In this document: in pieces, positions 1 to 7,615 of the stretch | Layout: each line of letters opens with the position of its first letter | Position numbering within the stretch: the stretch's first letter is position 1 | Virus record (IMG/VR): IMGVR_UViG_3300005533_000239 | Location: 1 to 26,832 of that record | Direction: 5' to 3' (one strand) | DNA: 26,832 nucleotides | DNA from: a virus | Notes under the pieces: model-generated | What the model was told of the DNA's origin: nothing | Databases searched by the model: none | Seen by the model: only the letters and a program-made list of their open reading frames with translations | Made by a program: the position numbers and the translations under genes

Positions 1-9
1 GGCCAGAAA

Positions 10-222
10 ATGGCCGCTTCACAGCAGGAGCTTGCCGACGCGGTACGGTCGCTCACTGATAAAGATGACCGCGAACGAATCGAGCAGCGTCGCTTATTGA
101 GTTATGTCGGAACGCAACTAGAGCGCGTGATCGACTCTCAGGATGAGTTGCAGCGCTCGATGGAAGAAATGAAACATCAGCACAGATCGAAAGGCACAAG
201 AGATGAGCAGCATTCAGCGTGA
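10..222 (+). CDS. Small hydrophilic coiled-coil protein, 5' end uncertain
   Basis: I do not recognise this protein. The ATG at 10 gives 70 residues rich in Glu, Gln, Arg and Asp with a heptad-like pattern, so a short helical coiled coil is likely. There is no membrane segment or signal peptide, so it is not a holin. The frame stays open to the left edge (three more codons), so it may be the end of a longer gene. The next gene starts inside it (ATG at 203, 20-base overlap), which fits a tightly packed phage operon just upstream of the terminase genes. Mu-like phages often carry small structural or lysis-accessory ORFs here, but that assignment is only positional. Confidence 0.5.
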   Translation: MAASQQELADAVRSLTDKDDRERIEQRRLLSYVGTQLERVIDSQDELQRSMEEMKHQHRSKGTRDEQHSA

Positions 223-523
223 AGCACAGATGAAGCGGTGGAGAGGCGTTGTGCTGTCGCTCGTTCGTAATGGGCACCTAAAGCAGGAAAGCCGTCTGGA
301 TGATCTTTGCCTATGGGGCCTGCTGCAGGACCTTGGATATTCGGTGAGCCAGAACGACGTGCGCACTTTGCTGCAGGACCTTGGGGAGATGAGCTATCTC
401 AAATTTCGCCAGCAAAAGGATGACGCCACCGGAGATGTTCGTATCAGCGAAATACAAATCACGGCGCATGGCTTGAGGATCGTGGCCAAGGTCGAGACTG
501 ATCCGCTTGTGCAGGTGGTCTAG
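203..523 (+). CDS. Small winged-helix phage protein upstream of the terminase
   Basis: A 106-residue protein with the helix and beta-wing pattern of a small winged-helix fold: a helical first half (residues about 5-60) with LLQDLG occurring twice, then LGEMSYLKFRQQ and an ITAHGLRIV tail. This resembles small phage proteins that lie directly before gp27 in many Mu-like phages (the VpaChn25_0724-type family). I infer that relation from fold pattern and position, not from a clear motif. It may bind DNA or be a packaging accessory. Its stop TAG (521-523) shares one base with the GTG start of the next gene, so the two are translationally coupled. Confidence 0.6.
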   Translation: MSSIQREAQMKRWRGVVLSLVRNGHLKQESRLDDLCLWGLLQDLGYSVSQNDVRTLLQDLGEMSYLKFRQQKDDATGDVRISEIQITAHGLRIVAKVETDPLVQVV

Positions 524-1176
524 TGCCAAAGCGCCCGCATACCGGAGAGAAGCGCAAGACGCAGCAGCCGCTAAAGATCGACCGGCTGCCGGTCGAGCTG
601 CGCGACCGCATCCAGGCCGAACGTGTCGCCGGGCGGACATGGGACGAGATCGAGCAGCTTTCTCCGGACTTTAAAGAGTGGGGAAAAGTTGCTGCAGAGG
701 TACTGGCGCTATTTCCCGATAAGAGACTTCCCCAAGTCTCTTTGCATCGTTGGTATGACTTGCGCGTTTCGCAGGTAAAGGCTGAAGTGCTGGCAAGGGC
801 GCAGGCAGCGCGTGAATTCGCGAACGCTTTTGCAGTGCGAGGATTTGAGAATCTGCCCGATGCGGTCAGGAACGCTCTCGGCGATCAAATCTTCGCGCTC
901 ATGCAGTCCTCCAACGCCAAAGATCAGCAGAAATTTCGCAGTGAGCTTCTGAAGCTGGGCCTTCTGCTGGTCGAGCAGCGGAAGCTCGACATCATGGAGC
1001 GCGCCCAAGCCACAAACGAGCGCAAGCAGTCGACCAGCGAGAAGGCTCTGGAGATGCGGATCGCTCAAATGCAAGAGAAGGCACAGGCGCTTAAGAAAGA
1101 GGTCGACGAGAAGAAGAACCTTTCGCCGGAAGAGCTGAAGAGGAAGATCGACGAAATTTACGGACTTGGCCAATGA
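523..1176 (+). CDS. Small terminase subunit, Mu gp27-like (DUF3486)
   Basis: 217 residues with the layout of the DUF3486 (Mu gp27) family. The N-terminus is basic (KRPHTGEKRK), followed by KIDRLPVELRDRI and an HTH-like region (ERVAGRTWDEIEQL) ending in SLHRWYDLR at about residue 75. A long helical and coiled-coil half follows, with a charged end (EELKRKIDEIYG). Family members act as the small terminase subunit, which recognises phage DNA and loads the large subunit for packaging. The start is GTG at 523, overlapping the previous stop. The end overlaps the lysozyme start (ATG 1173, ATGA arrangement). Being two genes before the large terminase supports the call. Confidence 0.85.
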   Translation: MPKRPHTGEKRKTQQPLKIDRLPVELRDRIQAERVAGRTWDEIEQLSPDFKEWGKVAAEVLALFPDKRLPQVSLHRWYDLRVSQVKAEVLARAQAAREFANAFAVRGFENLPDAVRNALGDQIFALMQSSNAKDQQKFRSELLKLGLLLVEQRKLDIMERAQATNERKQSTSEKALEMRIAQMQEKAQALKKEVDEKKNLSPEELKRKIDEIYGLGQ

Positions 1177-1613
1177 ACGATCAATCGCAACAACTCAAGC
1201 TTCGTGGTTTGATAACGCAGCTCATCAGGGATGAGGGGCTGAGATTGAAGCCATATACGGATTCAAAAGGAATCCTGACCATTGGATACGGGCGCAATCT
1301 GCAGGCCGTCGGCGTGACAGCACTTGAGGCCGAGATTCTTCTGATGAACGACATCGGCAGCCACACGAATGCACTAATTTGTGCTCTGCCGTGGACGCAA
1401 CGCCTGGATGTTGCCCGCCGTGCGGCGCTGGTGAACATGTCTTTCAATCTCGGACTTAAGGGACTTCTTAAGTTCCGCAAAGCGCTTGCCGCCATTGAAT
1501 CCGGCGACTATCCACTTGCAGCACAGCAGCTCTTGAAATCGGCGTGGGCCGAGCAGGTTGGAGGAAGGGCATGTCGCATTGCCAAGCAAATTGAAACGGG
1601 AGAGTGGCAGTGA
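1173..1613 (+). CDS. Endolysin, T4-type lysozyme (glycoside hydrolase family 24)
   Basis: 146 residues. The catalytic triad of GH24 is intact with T4 spacing: Glu21 in RDEGLRLKPY, Asp30 in YTDSKG and Thr36 in LTIGYG (T4: Glu11, Asp20, Thr26). It should cleave the MurNAc-GlcNAc bonds of peptidoglycan at lysis. Further family signs are GYGRNL, the NMSFNLGLKGLLKFRK block and GGRACRI near the end. There is no signal peptide or N-terminal anchor, so a holin is expected to release it; none is seen next to it. Its position between small and large terminase is uncommon but seen in some Mu-like phages. It overlaps the large terminase start by four bases. Confidence 0.93.
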   Translation: MNDQSQQLKLRGLITQLIRDEGLRLKPYTDSKGILTIGYGRNLQAVGVTALEAEILLMNDIGSHTNALICALPWTQRLDVARRAALVNMSFNLGLKGLLKFRKALAAIESGDYPLAAQQLLKSAWAEQVGGRACRIAKQIETGEWQ

Positions 1614-2959
1614 GCGCCGTGGAAAAAGGTGGAGTTGTGGCCACGCTTACCGCGTTGGTTGTCCTTTACGCCTACCAGAAAAGATGGATCGAGGATGAGT
1701 CTCGCTTCAAGCTGATGGTGAAAGGCCGGCAGACTGGCCTGACCTTTTCAACGACTCTTCGCCATGTTCGCCGTCGTCTAGCCACCAAAGGCACTACGGT
1801 TTGGATCTCTGCCTCGGAGCGGCAATCGAAAGAAGCCATCGAATACTGCAAAGTTCATCTGCAGGCTGTGAAAGAGGCTTTCGATTTCGAAGAGATCGAG
1901 TTTCCAGATACGACGGAAAAGGCATATCAGATCACGTTTCACCACAACGGATCGCGCATCATCGCCATGCCCGCGAACCCTGACACCATTCGCGGATTCA
2001 GCGGCGACGTTGTCTTGGACGAATTCGCCTTTCATCGGGATGCCATGAAGATCTGGCGCGGCGCTATGGCGATCATCAGCCGTGGCCACAGCCTTGAGGT
2101 GATTTCCACTCCGAACGGGCAATCGGGGAAATATTGGGACATCTGCAGGCAGGCAAGTGTCGATCCGCTTGGTGGAATGAAGGAATGCCGTTGGACCAAG
2201 GGAATCTGGTCTGTTCATTGGCTCGATATCTACACGGCTGTGGAAGAGAGATGTCCTGTCGACGTCGCCGCACTACGCGAAGCGGCGGGAGACGAAGACA
2301 CATGGCTGCAGGAGTACTGCTGCGCCTTCCTGGCCGACGCCCAGAACTACATTCCGATGGAGTTGGTGGTCTCCTGCGAGAGTGCCCACGCCACAGTCGA
2401 TCTGGCGGTAGAAAGCTTAGTGGGCAACGTGTATCAAGGCGTCGATATTGGCCGTAAGAAAGACCGCACAGTAGATATCGCACTTGAAAAGGTTGGTGAC
2501 GTGCTGTGGATGCGCCGCATGAACACGATGGAGCGGACTCCTTTCCGCGCCCAGTTCGATCTGATCGAGCCGGTAACGCGCCGCTCTCTACGCTCTTGCG
2601 TCGACTCAACCGGCATCGGTGCTCAGTTGGCAGAGGATCTCAAACTCAAGCACGGTCCAAAAGTTGAAGAGGTTGTCTTCACCATTGCCAACAAAGAGGC
2701 AATGGCGACCGAAACCAAACGCGCCTTCGAAGAGCGCCGTGTCCGGATAGCTTCGGCTCCAGCACTGCGGCGAAGCATCAACGCCGTGAAACGGTACTCC
2801 AGCACGACGGGACATTTCAGATTTGACGCGGAGCGCACCGAGCAGGGCCATGCCGATGAATTCTGGTCTCTGGCATTGGCGATTGCCGCTGCTTCCGGTC
2901 CCTCCATCTCAACCGACTTTCTCGCCAGCTCTTCGAGCCAGGCGCACGTGTACGCATGA
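1610..2959 (+). CDS. Terminase large subunit, Mu gp28-like
   Basis: ATPase and nuclease motor that packages DNA into the head. I choose the GTG at 1610: GGGAG at 1598-1602 lies 7 bases upstream and the start overlaps the lysozyme stop (GTGA); an in-frame GTG at 1604 would leave no spacer. Counting from 1610 (449 aa): adenine-binding Q motif LYAYQKRW about 19-26, Walker A-like KGRQTGLT 38-45, Walker B VVLDEF 134-139 (Asp137, Glu138), coupling motif VISTPNG 164-170. The C-terminal half shows an RNase H-like nuclease with Asp279 (GVDIG), Asp332 (CVDSTG) and Asp416 (HADEFWSLALA). It is shorter than Mu gp28 (about 550 aa), but all motor and nuclease motifs are present. Confidence 0.92.
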   Translation: MSAVEKGGVVATLTALVVLYAYQKRWIEDESRFKLMVKGRQTGLTFSTTLRHVRRRLATKGTTVWISASERQSKEAIEYCKVHLQAVKEAFDFEEIEFPDTTEKAYQITFHHNGSRIIAMPANPDTIRGFSGDVVLDEFAFHRDAMKIWRGAMAIISRGHSLEVISTPNGQSGKYWDICRQASVDPLGGMKECRWTKGIWSVHWLDIYTAVEERCPVDVAALREAAGDEDTWLQEYCCAFLADAQNYIPMELVVSCESAHATVDLAVESLVGNVYQGVDIGRKKDRTVDIALEKVGDVLWMRRMNTMERTPFRAQFDLIEPVTRRSLRSCVDSTGIGAQLAEDLKLKHGPKVEEVVFTIANKEAMATETKRAFEERRVRIASAPALRRSINAVKRYSSTTGHFRFDAERTEQGHADEFWSLALAIAAASGPSISTDFLASSSSQAHVYA

Positions 2960-4422
2960 GCCAAACTGACCAATTCGTTGACATGTCTGCAGCGGACGAT
3001 CTGCCTGCCAAGGCCCCAAAGGGAGCGTTAGCTACGCCTGATGTGCTTGAAGGCGTCTACCGCACTACGCTCTCACTGGCCAATGCGTTCGTGGGTGTGA
3101 GCGATCCGACGGTGATCTGGACAGCGATGATTCGTGATTTCCGCACAGCGTTCCTTTTCTATCGTGAACTGGAAGAGAAGGATGACGATGTTGGCTCTGC
3201 GCTCGAAATGCTGAAGTTGGCCGTGCTGTCGCGTGAGTGGCAGATTTTACCGGGCGACGAATCCGGCCCGGCGCAGGATGCGGCGCAATTCTGCAAGCAG
3301 CAAGTCGAAGGACTGTCCAATTTTCGCGGAGTGCTGGAGGCTCTGCTGGATGCGGCTGGATATGGTCTGTCCATATCAGAGGTGATTTATGACGTTAGCT
3401 CCGGACAAGCCGGACTGTCATCGATCCACGATTTGCCGCAGGAGTTGTTCAGCTTCAATCCGCAGTACATGATGCAATCTGGGCCTCTTCGCCTGTTGAA
3501 GAATCCTTACGCCGTCGATGGCGGCGATCTCGTTCCCGAAGAAAAGTTCTTGATCTTCAGCTTTCGTCCGCGATCCGGCAATCGTCGCGGGCGCCCGCTG
3601 CTGCGTCGCGTGTTTTGGCCGAGCTGGTTCAAGCGCCAGACGGTGCGTTTCTGGCTGCGCTTCGCTGAGAAAGGTCCAGGCACCGCCGCAGTCATGTATC
3701 AGCCTGGAGCCACAGACGACGAAAAGAGCAAGGCGTTGGCGGCCGCCGAAGCCATGATCGAGAAGGTTGCCATCGCCGTTCCCTCGAATTTTCAGGTGGT
3801 GAAGGAACTGCTCACTTCATCGCGCACGCAGAATCCGGGTGTGTACGAAAAGCTGCACGACAAGATGAATTACAAGATCGCCCGCGTCATCCTCGGTCAA
3901 ACGCTCACCACTTACGGCAACGAGGGAGGAACGGGATCGCGCAGCCAGGGCGACGTTCATCGCAAGATGTTTTTCCTGAAAGATATCGAGCTTGCCGGTC
4001 AGCTCGAAACCATCATCACGAATCAGTTGCTACGGCGGCTGACCATTTGGAACTTCGGCCCCAACGTCCCAACGCCAAAGTTTCTGATCGATAAGGAAGA
4101 TGAAGAAGATCTGGTTCAGCGCATCGGGATCGATTCAGAGGCGCAAGCCATGGGCGTACCGATCCCAAAGAAGTACATGCAATCCCGTTATGGCATTCCA
4201 GAGCCGGGTCCACAAGATCAAGTGCTCTCTCCATCCGGTGCTCCTGGCGCGCCGATATCGAGCGGCGCTGCCGCGATCAGCAGTCTGAGCGATGCAGTTG
4301 CCCGCCACAATCTTCGCGAGGTGCGTAGTTTGCTTGGTTCCCTTCAGGGACGCCTCGGAGATCTTTATAAGAAGCGCATCCACGAAGTAGCCGAAGGGCT
4401 TAGGGGAGGGAGCATCGAATGA
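2956..4422 (+). CDS. Portal protein, Mu gp29-like (DUF935)
   Basis: 488 residues matching the DUF935 portal family, the dodecameric ring at the capsid vertex through which DNA passes and on which the terminase docks. Family-type stretches include AMIRDFRTAFLFYRELEEKD, WQILPGDES, LLDAAGYGLSISEVIYD, FSFRPRSGNRRGRPLLRRVFWPSWFKR, and VARVILGQTL-type text (IARVILGQTLTTYGNEGG) before the C-terminal helices. The start ATG overlaps the large terminase stop (ATGA), and the end overlaps the head morphogenesis gene the same way. Order terminase, portal, gpF-like is the standard Mu arrangement. Confidence 0.92.
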   Translation: MSQTDQFVDMSAADDLPAKAPKGALATPDVLEGVYRTTLSLANAFVGVSDPTVIWTAMIRDFRTAFLFYRELEEKDDDVGSALEMLKLAVLSREWQILPGDESGPAQDAAQFCKQQVEGLSNFRGVLEALLDAAGYGLSISEVIYDVSSGQAGLSSIHDLPQELFSFNPQYMMQSGPLRLLKNPYAVDGGDLVPEEKFLIFSFRPRSGNRRGRPLLRRVFWPSWFKRQTVRFWLRFAEKGPGTAAVMYQPGATDDEKSKALAAAEAMIEKVAIAVPSNFQVVKELLTSSRTQNPGVYEKLHDKMNYKIARVILGQTLTTYGNEGGTGSRSQGDVHRKMFFLKDIELAGQLETIITNQLLRRLTIWNFGPNVPTPKFLIDKEDEEDLVQRIGIDSEAQAMGVPIPKKYMQSRYGIPEPGPQDQVLSPSGAPGAPISSGAAAISSLSDAVARHNLREVRSLLGSLQGRLGDLYKKRIHEVAEGLRGGSIE

Positions 4423-5234
4423 TCTCCGTTCACCATCGCGCTCTTTCAACTGTGGCCCCGCATCTTCTGACCGATTCCTTTCAAAGGGAACTTGGCGGCG
4501 TGTATGCGCGCTATCTGGCTGCGTTCGATCTGATGGGCCGCGCCCATGTTCTTGTAGATGCCCAGAAAAAGACTGGCAGGCAATTTCGTGCGGCGACGAC
4601 GGCAAGCTTCGCCGATGAACTTGGCTTCGAGAATGTCCCTTTTACCGCTGCCATTGATCGCATCATCAAGCTGATTGGAATCAAGCGGGATGCCTTTGAT
4701 GGGCTTGCCAAGAAGTATCAGAAGCAGGCGTTCACCATTTCCGGCATCAGCGATCTCAGGCTGATCCAGCAGATCAAGAGTGCCCTGGCAGATGTTCTCG
4801 AAAGCGGCGGAACGCAAGAAGATTTTCGCGCAGCCGTGGATGAGCTGACCGACGAAGCAGGAATTGAGCGGCTGTCAAAGGTTCAGATCGACACGGTCTT
4901 TCAGACGAACGTAATGACGGCATACAGCAACGGCCGGTTTGAGCAAATGTCTGATCCCGCCGTAGCGGCCGCGCTTCCTTACTGGGTGCTTCGCACGGCT
5001 GGCGATTCTCGCGTCCGGCTCGCTCACGCCGTTCTAAACGGTTTTGCTGCACGCAATGACGATCCTGTGTGGAACCGGCTGTATCCGCCTCTTGGCTTCA
5101 ACTGCCGGTGTCTCGTTACCGCCGAGGGACCGGACGATGTCGACGACGAAGCGGACACTCCTGGACTGCGCCGCATTCCGCCTGCAGCCGCAGGCGTACC
5201 TGACGATGGATTTGGAGGAGAACCAGAAGCATGA
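4419..5234 (+). CDS. Head morphogenesis protein, Mu gpF (gp30)/SPP1 gp7-like
   Basis: 271 residues. The C-terminal domain carries the hallmark of the Mu F/SPP1 gp7 family: TAGDSRVRLAHAVLNG, then DDPVWNRLYPPLGFNCRCLV, with the conserved R..HA, PP.G..CRC pattern at about residues 192-230. The middle (RLSKVQIDTVFQTNVMTAYSNGR) is the typical helix before it. These proteins sit inside the head near the portal and help assembly or DNA ejection. The call is supported by position right after the portal, with an ATGA overlap at 4419 and another into the protease/scaffold gene. Confidence 0.92.
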   Translation: MISVHHRALSTVAPHLLTDSFQRELGGVYARYLAAFDLMGRAHVLVDAQKKTGRQFRAATTASFADELGFENVPFTAAIDRIIKLIGIKRDAFDGLAKKYQKQAFTISGISDLRLIQQIKSALADVLESGGTQEDFRAAVDELTDEAGIERLSKVQIDTVFQTNVMTAYSNGRFEQMSDPAVAAALPYWVLRTAGDSRVRLAHAVLNGFAARNDDPVWNRLYPPLGFNCRCLVTAEGPDDVDDEADTPGLRRIPPAAAGVPDDGFGGEPEA

Positions 5235-6385
5235 GCACTCTGAATGGACAGTGGGTCGAGTTGTTTCGCGCTGGAGACTATGGCGACAACGGATCGTATA
5301 CCACCGCCGACATCGACAAGATGATCGCGCTCTACGATCCGGGGAAACACGAAGCTCCGGTGGTTGTCGGTCACCCTAAAGACGACGCTCCCGCGTATGG
5401 CTGGGTGGAGAAGCTTCGCCGCGTTGGAGATGTGCTGCAGGGCAGGCTGAAGCAGGTGCCAGCCGCATTTGAGGAACTAGTACGCGCTGGCAGCTTTAAA
5501 AAACGCTCTATCAGTTTTTACCGCACTGCCAGTGGACCGGCACTGCGGCACGTCGGTTTCCTCGGCGCAATGCCGCCCGAGGTGAAGGGCCTTGCTGATG
5601 TGAAGCTTGCTTCTTTCAGCGCTGGTGAAGCAATAGCAGTTGATTTCAACGAAAAGGAGGATGAGATGGACCCTGAGCAAATGCAGAAGAGCTTCATGGA
5701 ATCGCTGAAGAAATTCTTTTCCGATTTGATGAAGCCCAAGACCGTTGCAGAGATGAACGAGAAGGAGCTTGATAAGCGCATTGCCGATGCAATCGCAGAG
5801 TCGGCCAAAAAGTTTGAGGAGCAGTTGGCAAAGTTTGCCGGAAAGCCGAAAGGCGACGCCGATGGCGACGATGACGACGACGATGATGAGGAGGATGACG
5901 AGCCGAACAGCGGCAAAGCCAACGCAAAGAAGAAAAAGGCTGCCGCCAGCTATGCCGAGGCGCAAATCAAGCGCGTGAAAGACGGTCAGCGATGGATTCC
6001 CGCCTTCGACAAGATGGGCATTCCGCAGATCTTCACCGAGCTTGCGTTGGTGGAAACCAAGGTCAGCTTTGGCGAAGGCGACAAGAAAGTCGAAAAGCCC
6101 CACGCAGAAGTGTTCGCGGATTTCCTGCTGGCTCTGCCCAAGATGGTGCCCGATGGACAAATCGTCGTCACAACAGCCGCGTCAGGCAAAGGTGCCAAGA
6201 AATCAGTCCGGTTCACCGAGCCTTCGCCGAGAGGCGGGGTTGTGGTCGATATGGATTCAGTTTCTCTAGCCGAAGCCGCAAAGGATCTATCTACAAAAGA
6301 GAAGATTTCCTACGGAGAAGCTCTTACGAGATTGCGCGCCAGTGGCGAGTACGAGCCGGGTGCTGCAGCAGTGGGGAATGTCTAA
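5231..6385 (+). CDS. Prohead protease and scaffold, Mu I-like (gp32)
   Basis: 384 residues in two parts. Residues 1-140 match the Mu I protease: GDYGDNGSYT, PVVVGHPKDDAPAYGWVEKL (His48), a block around KKRSISFY (Ser93/Ser95, likely to include the nucleophile) and GFLGAMPPEVKGL. The second part is helical, then very acidic (nine consecutive Asp/Glu around residue 216), then Lys-rich, as expected of a scaffold core. The protease matures the prohead and is then removed. A strong internal ribosome site (AAGGAGG, 5654-5660) sits before in-frame Met146, so a separate scaffold is probably made, as Mu makes Z from the 3' part of I. The start overlaps the previous gene (ATGA). Confidence 0.88.
   Translation: MSTLNGQWVELFRAGDYGDNGSYTTADIDKMIALYDPGKHEAPVVVGHPKDDAPAYGWVEKLRRVGDVLQGRLKQVPAAFEELVRAGSFKKRSISFYRTASGPALRHVGFLGAMPPEVKGLADVKLASFSAGEAIAVDFNEKEDEMDPEQMQKSFMESLKKFFSDLMKPKTVAEMNEKELDKRIADAIAESAKKFEEQLAKFAGKPKGDADGDDDDDDDEEDDEPNSGKANAKKKKAAASYAEAQIKRVKDGQRWIPAFDKMGIPQIFTELALVETKVSFGEGDKKVEKPHAEVFADFLLALPKMVPDGQIVVTTAASGKGAKKSVRFTEPSPRGGVVVDMDSVSLAEAAKDLSTKEKISYGEALTRLRASGEYEPGAAAVGNV
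5654..5660 (+). promoter_or_regulatory. Internal Shine-Dalgarno site for the scaffold start
   Basis: AAGGAGG, a full anti-16S match, lies inside the protease coding region 5 bases before in-frame ATG 5666. It falls exactly at the junction between the protease domain and the scaffold domain. Confidence 0.75.
5666..6385 (+). CDS. Internal-start scaffold protein, Mu Z-like (same frame as protease gene)
   Basis: Nested in frame within the protease gene. ATG at 5666 follows AAGGAGG (5654-5660) with a 5-base spacer, one of the best ribosome sites in the window. An out-of-frame ATG at 5661 is too close to the site to compete well. The 239-residue product starts MDPEQMQKSF. It holds helical scaffold-like segments, the Asp/Glu run, a Lys-rich patch and the conserved C-terminal half. 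In Mu, Z is made the same way from gene I and forms the internal scaffold of the prohead. The start is inferred from the site and the parallel with Mu; expression is not shown by the sequence. Confidence 0.75.
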   Translation: MDPEQMQKSFMESLKKFFSDLMKPKTVAEMNEKELDKRIADAIAESAKKFEEQLAKFAGKPKGDADGDDDDDDDEEDDEPNSGKANAKKKKAAASYAEAQIKRVKDGQRWIPAFDKMGIPQIFTELALVETKVSFGEGDKKVEKPHAEVFADFLLALPKMVPDGQIVVTTAASGKGAKKSVRFTEPSPRGGVVVDMDSVSLAEAAKDLSTKEKISYGEALTRLRASGEYEPGAAAVGNV

Positions 6386-6389
6386 ATCG

Positions 6390-6406
6390 CGCTGATCTTA
6401 TCAGCG
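6390..6406 (+). other. Short perfect hairpin after the scaffold stop
   Basis: CGCTGAT, loop CTT, ATCAGCG: a perfect 7-bp stem starting five bases after the scaffold stop codon. No T-run follows, so it is not a standard terminator. An mRNA end or processing point that sets the ratio of scaffold to downstream capsid proteins is possible; this is inference. Confidence 0.5.
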
Positions 6407-6465
6407 TAATGCAAATGAGTCTCTTCGCGGGCCGCCGCCGCTGATCGGGCGCAGAAAGGAAGGTT

Positions 6466-7557
6466 ATGGCTAAGTCGCAGTTTGGAGTTATCTCGCCCAA
6501 TCTCACGCGCACGTATGCGGGAGATGTTCCGCTGGCGGCGGGCGTGGCCGTTATCGCAGGAGCTGCCCCTGCATCGGTTACATTGCCAGCCGCGCCCAAT
6601 GCCAGAGCTTTGGGCGTTACCGCACTTCCAACGATCAACGCTGGCGATCCGGTTCCTCTCATCCAATTCGGCGAAGTCACGGCAATCGCCGATGGTCCGA
6701 TTGCTCGCAATCAGTGGGTCATCATCAATAGCGCGACCGGGCAGCTTGCTCCGGTCGGCAACGTTTCTGGAACTTTTTACGAAGTCGTCGGCATAGCTCT
6801 CGAAGCTGCGGTTCAGCAGGGAGATGAGTTTCTGCTGTTCGTGATTCCATTCCGCACCATCGACAATGCGGCCAGCCCAATTGTTTCGAGCCTCACGCTG
6901 AACGGATTCTTTTTTGAATCCTTCGCCGACAATCTGGTGGCTCACGCTGGAGGAGGACAGGCAAATGCAACTCCGCTCACAGCGGAGATCAACCGGATCG
7001 GAACCGTTGTCAATGTTGGCGATAGTTGCGTTCTACCACCGGCTCAGAGAGGGCTCACCATCATGGTGATCAATCACGGAGCCAATCCGGCACAGATTTT
7101 TGGCACTGGAAACGATGTCATCAACGATGTGCCGGCTGGCATCGGCGTGTCGCAGATGCAGGGTTCATTCGTGATCTACTCCTGCGTCTCTGCTGGCCAG
7201 TGGTATGCCAACGGAATTGGCACAGGATACGCTGGCTCGCTTCCAACCGTTTCCAGTCTGAATGGAATTGTTGCGTTCGCTGGCGGCGGACAGGCAAACG
7301 CCACACTGCTTCCGGCCGTGTTGAATCGCGTAACGGTTGTCGCCTCTGTTGGAGACAGCGTAAAACTGGTGGCCGCAAGCGTGGGAGTTCAGCAGACGGT
7401 CACCAACGCAGCAGCCAACAGCATGAATCTATTCCCCGGCGTCAATGACGCAATCAACTCTCTTGGCGTCAATGCCGCATTCGCAATTCCTGGCGGAAAG
7501 ACCGCCAACTTTTCCTGCGCAGTCGCTGGGCAGTGGCATTCAGTGTTAAGCGCATAA
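6466..7557 (+). CDS. Head decoration protein (DUF2190-like) with two extra C-terminal repeat domains
   Basis: 363 residues. Residues 1-130 have the beta-rich pattern of DUF2190 capsid decoration proteins: LAAGVAVIAGA, LGVTALPTINAGDPVPLIQFGEV, PIARNQWVIINSATGQL, and VVGIALEAAVQQGDEFLLFV. These trimers usually cap and stabilise the shell, and stand-alone members are about 110 aa. The rest holds two related units of about 90 aa (158-249 and 269-363). Each begins AGGGQANAT, continues with LNRV/INRI and VGDS, and ends AGQWH/AGQWY. They could be outward-facing domains that bind surfaces. AAAGGA at 6455-6460 lies 5 bases before the ATG. The gene sits between scaffold and capsid, as expected. Confidence 0.82.
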   Translation: MAKSQFGVISPNLTRTYAGDVPLAAGVAVIAGAAPASVTLPAAPNARALGVTALPTINAGDPVPLIQFGEVTAIADGPIARNQWVIINSATGQLAPVGNVSGTFYEVVGIALEAAVQQGDEFLLFVIPFRTIDNAASPIVSSLTLNGFFFESFADNLVAHAGGGQANATPLTAEINRIGTVVNVGDSCVLPPAQRGLTIMVINHGANPAQIFGTGNDVINDVPAGIGVSQMQGSFVIYSCVSAGQWYANGIGTGYAGSLPTVSSLNGIVAFAGGGQANATLLPAVLNRVTVVASVGDSVKLVAASVGVQQTVTNAAANSMNLFPGVNDAINSLGVNAAFAIPGGKTANFSCAVAGQWHSVLSA

Positions 7558-7615
7558 ACACCAATCATTTTTCCTTCGTGCTGAAGGGAACGACGTTTAG
7601 GGAGGATTTTTCTAG

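Noticed and set aside
10-222. Holin for the lysozyme at 1173
   Set aside because: The small ORF has no hydrophobic segment. No other holin-like ORF lies beside the lysozyme.
5477-6160. Long minus-strand frame of 227 codons opposite the scaffold
   Set aside because: Leu/Val/Ile-rich mirror of the acidic and Lys-rich scaffold codons, no ribosome site, opposite to the operon.
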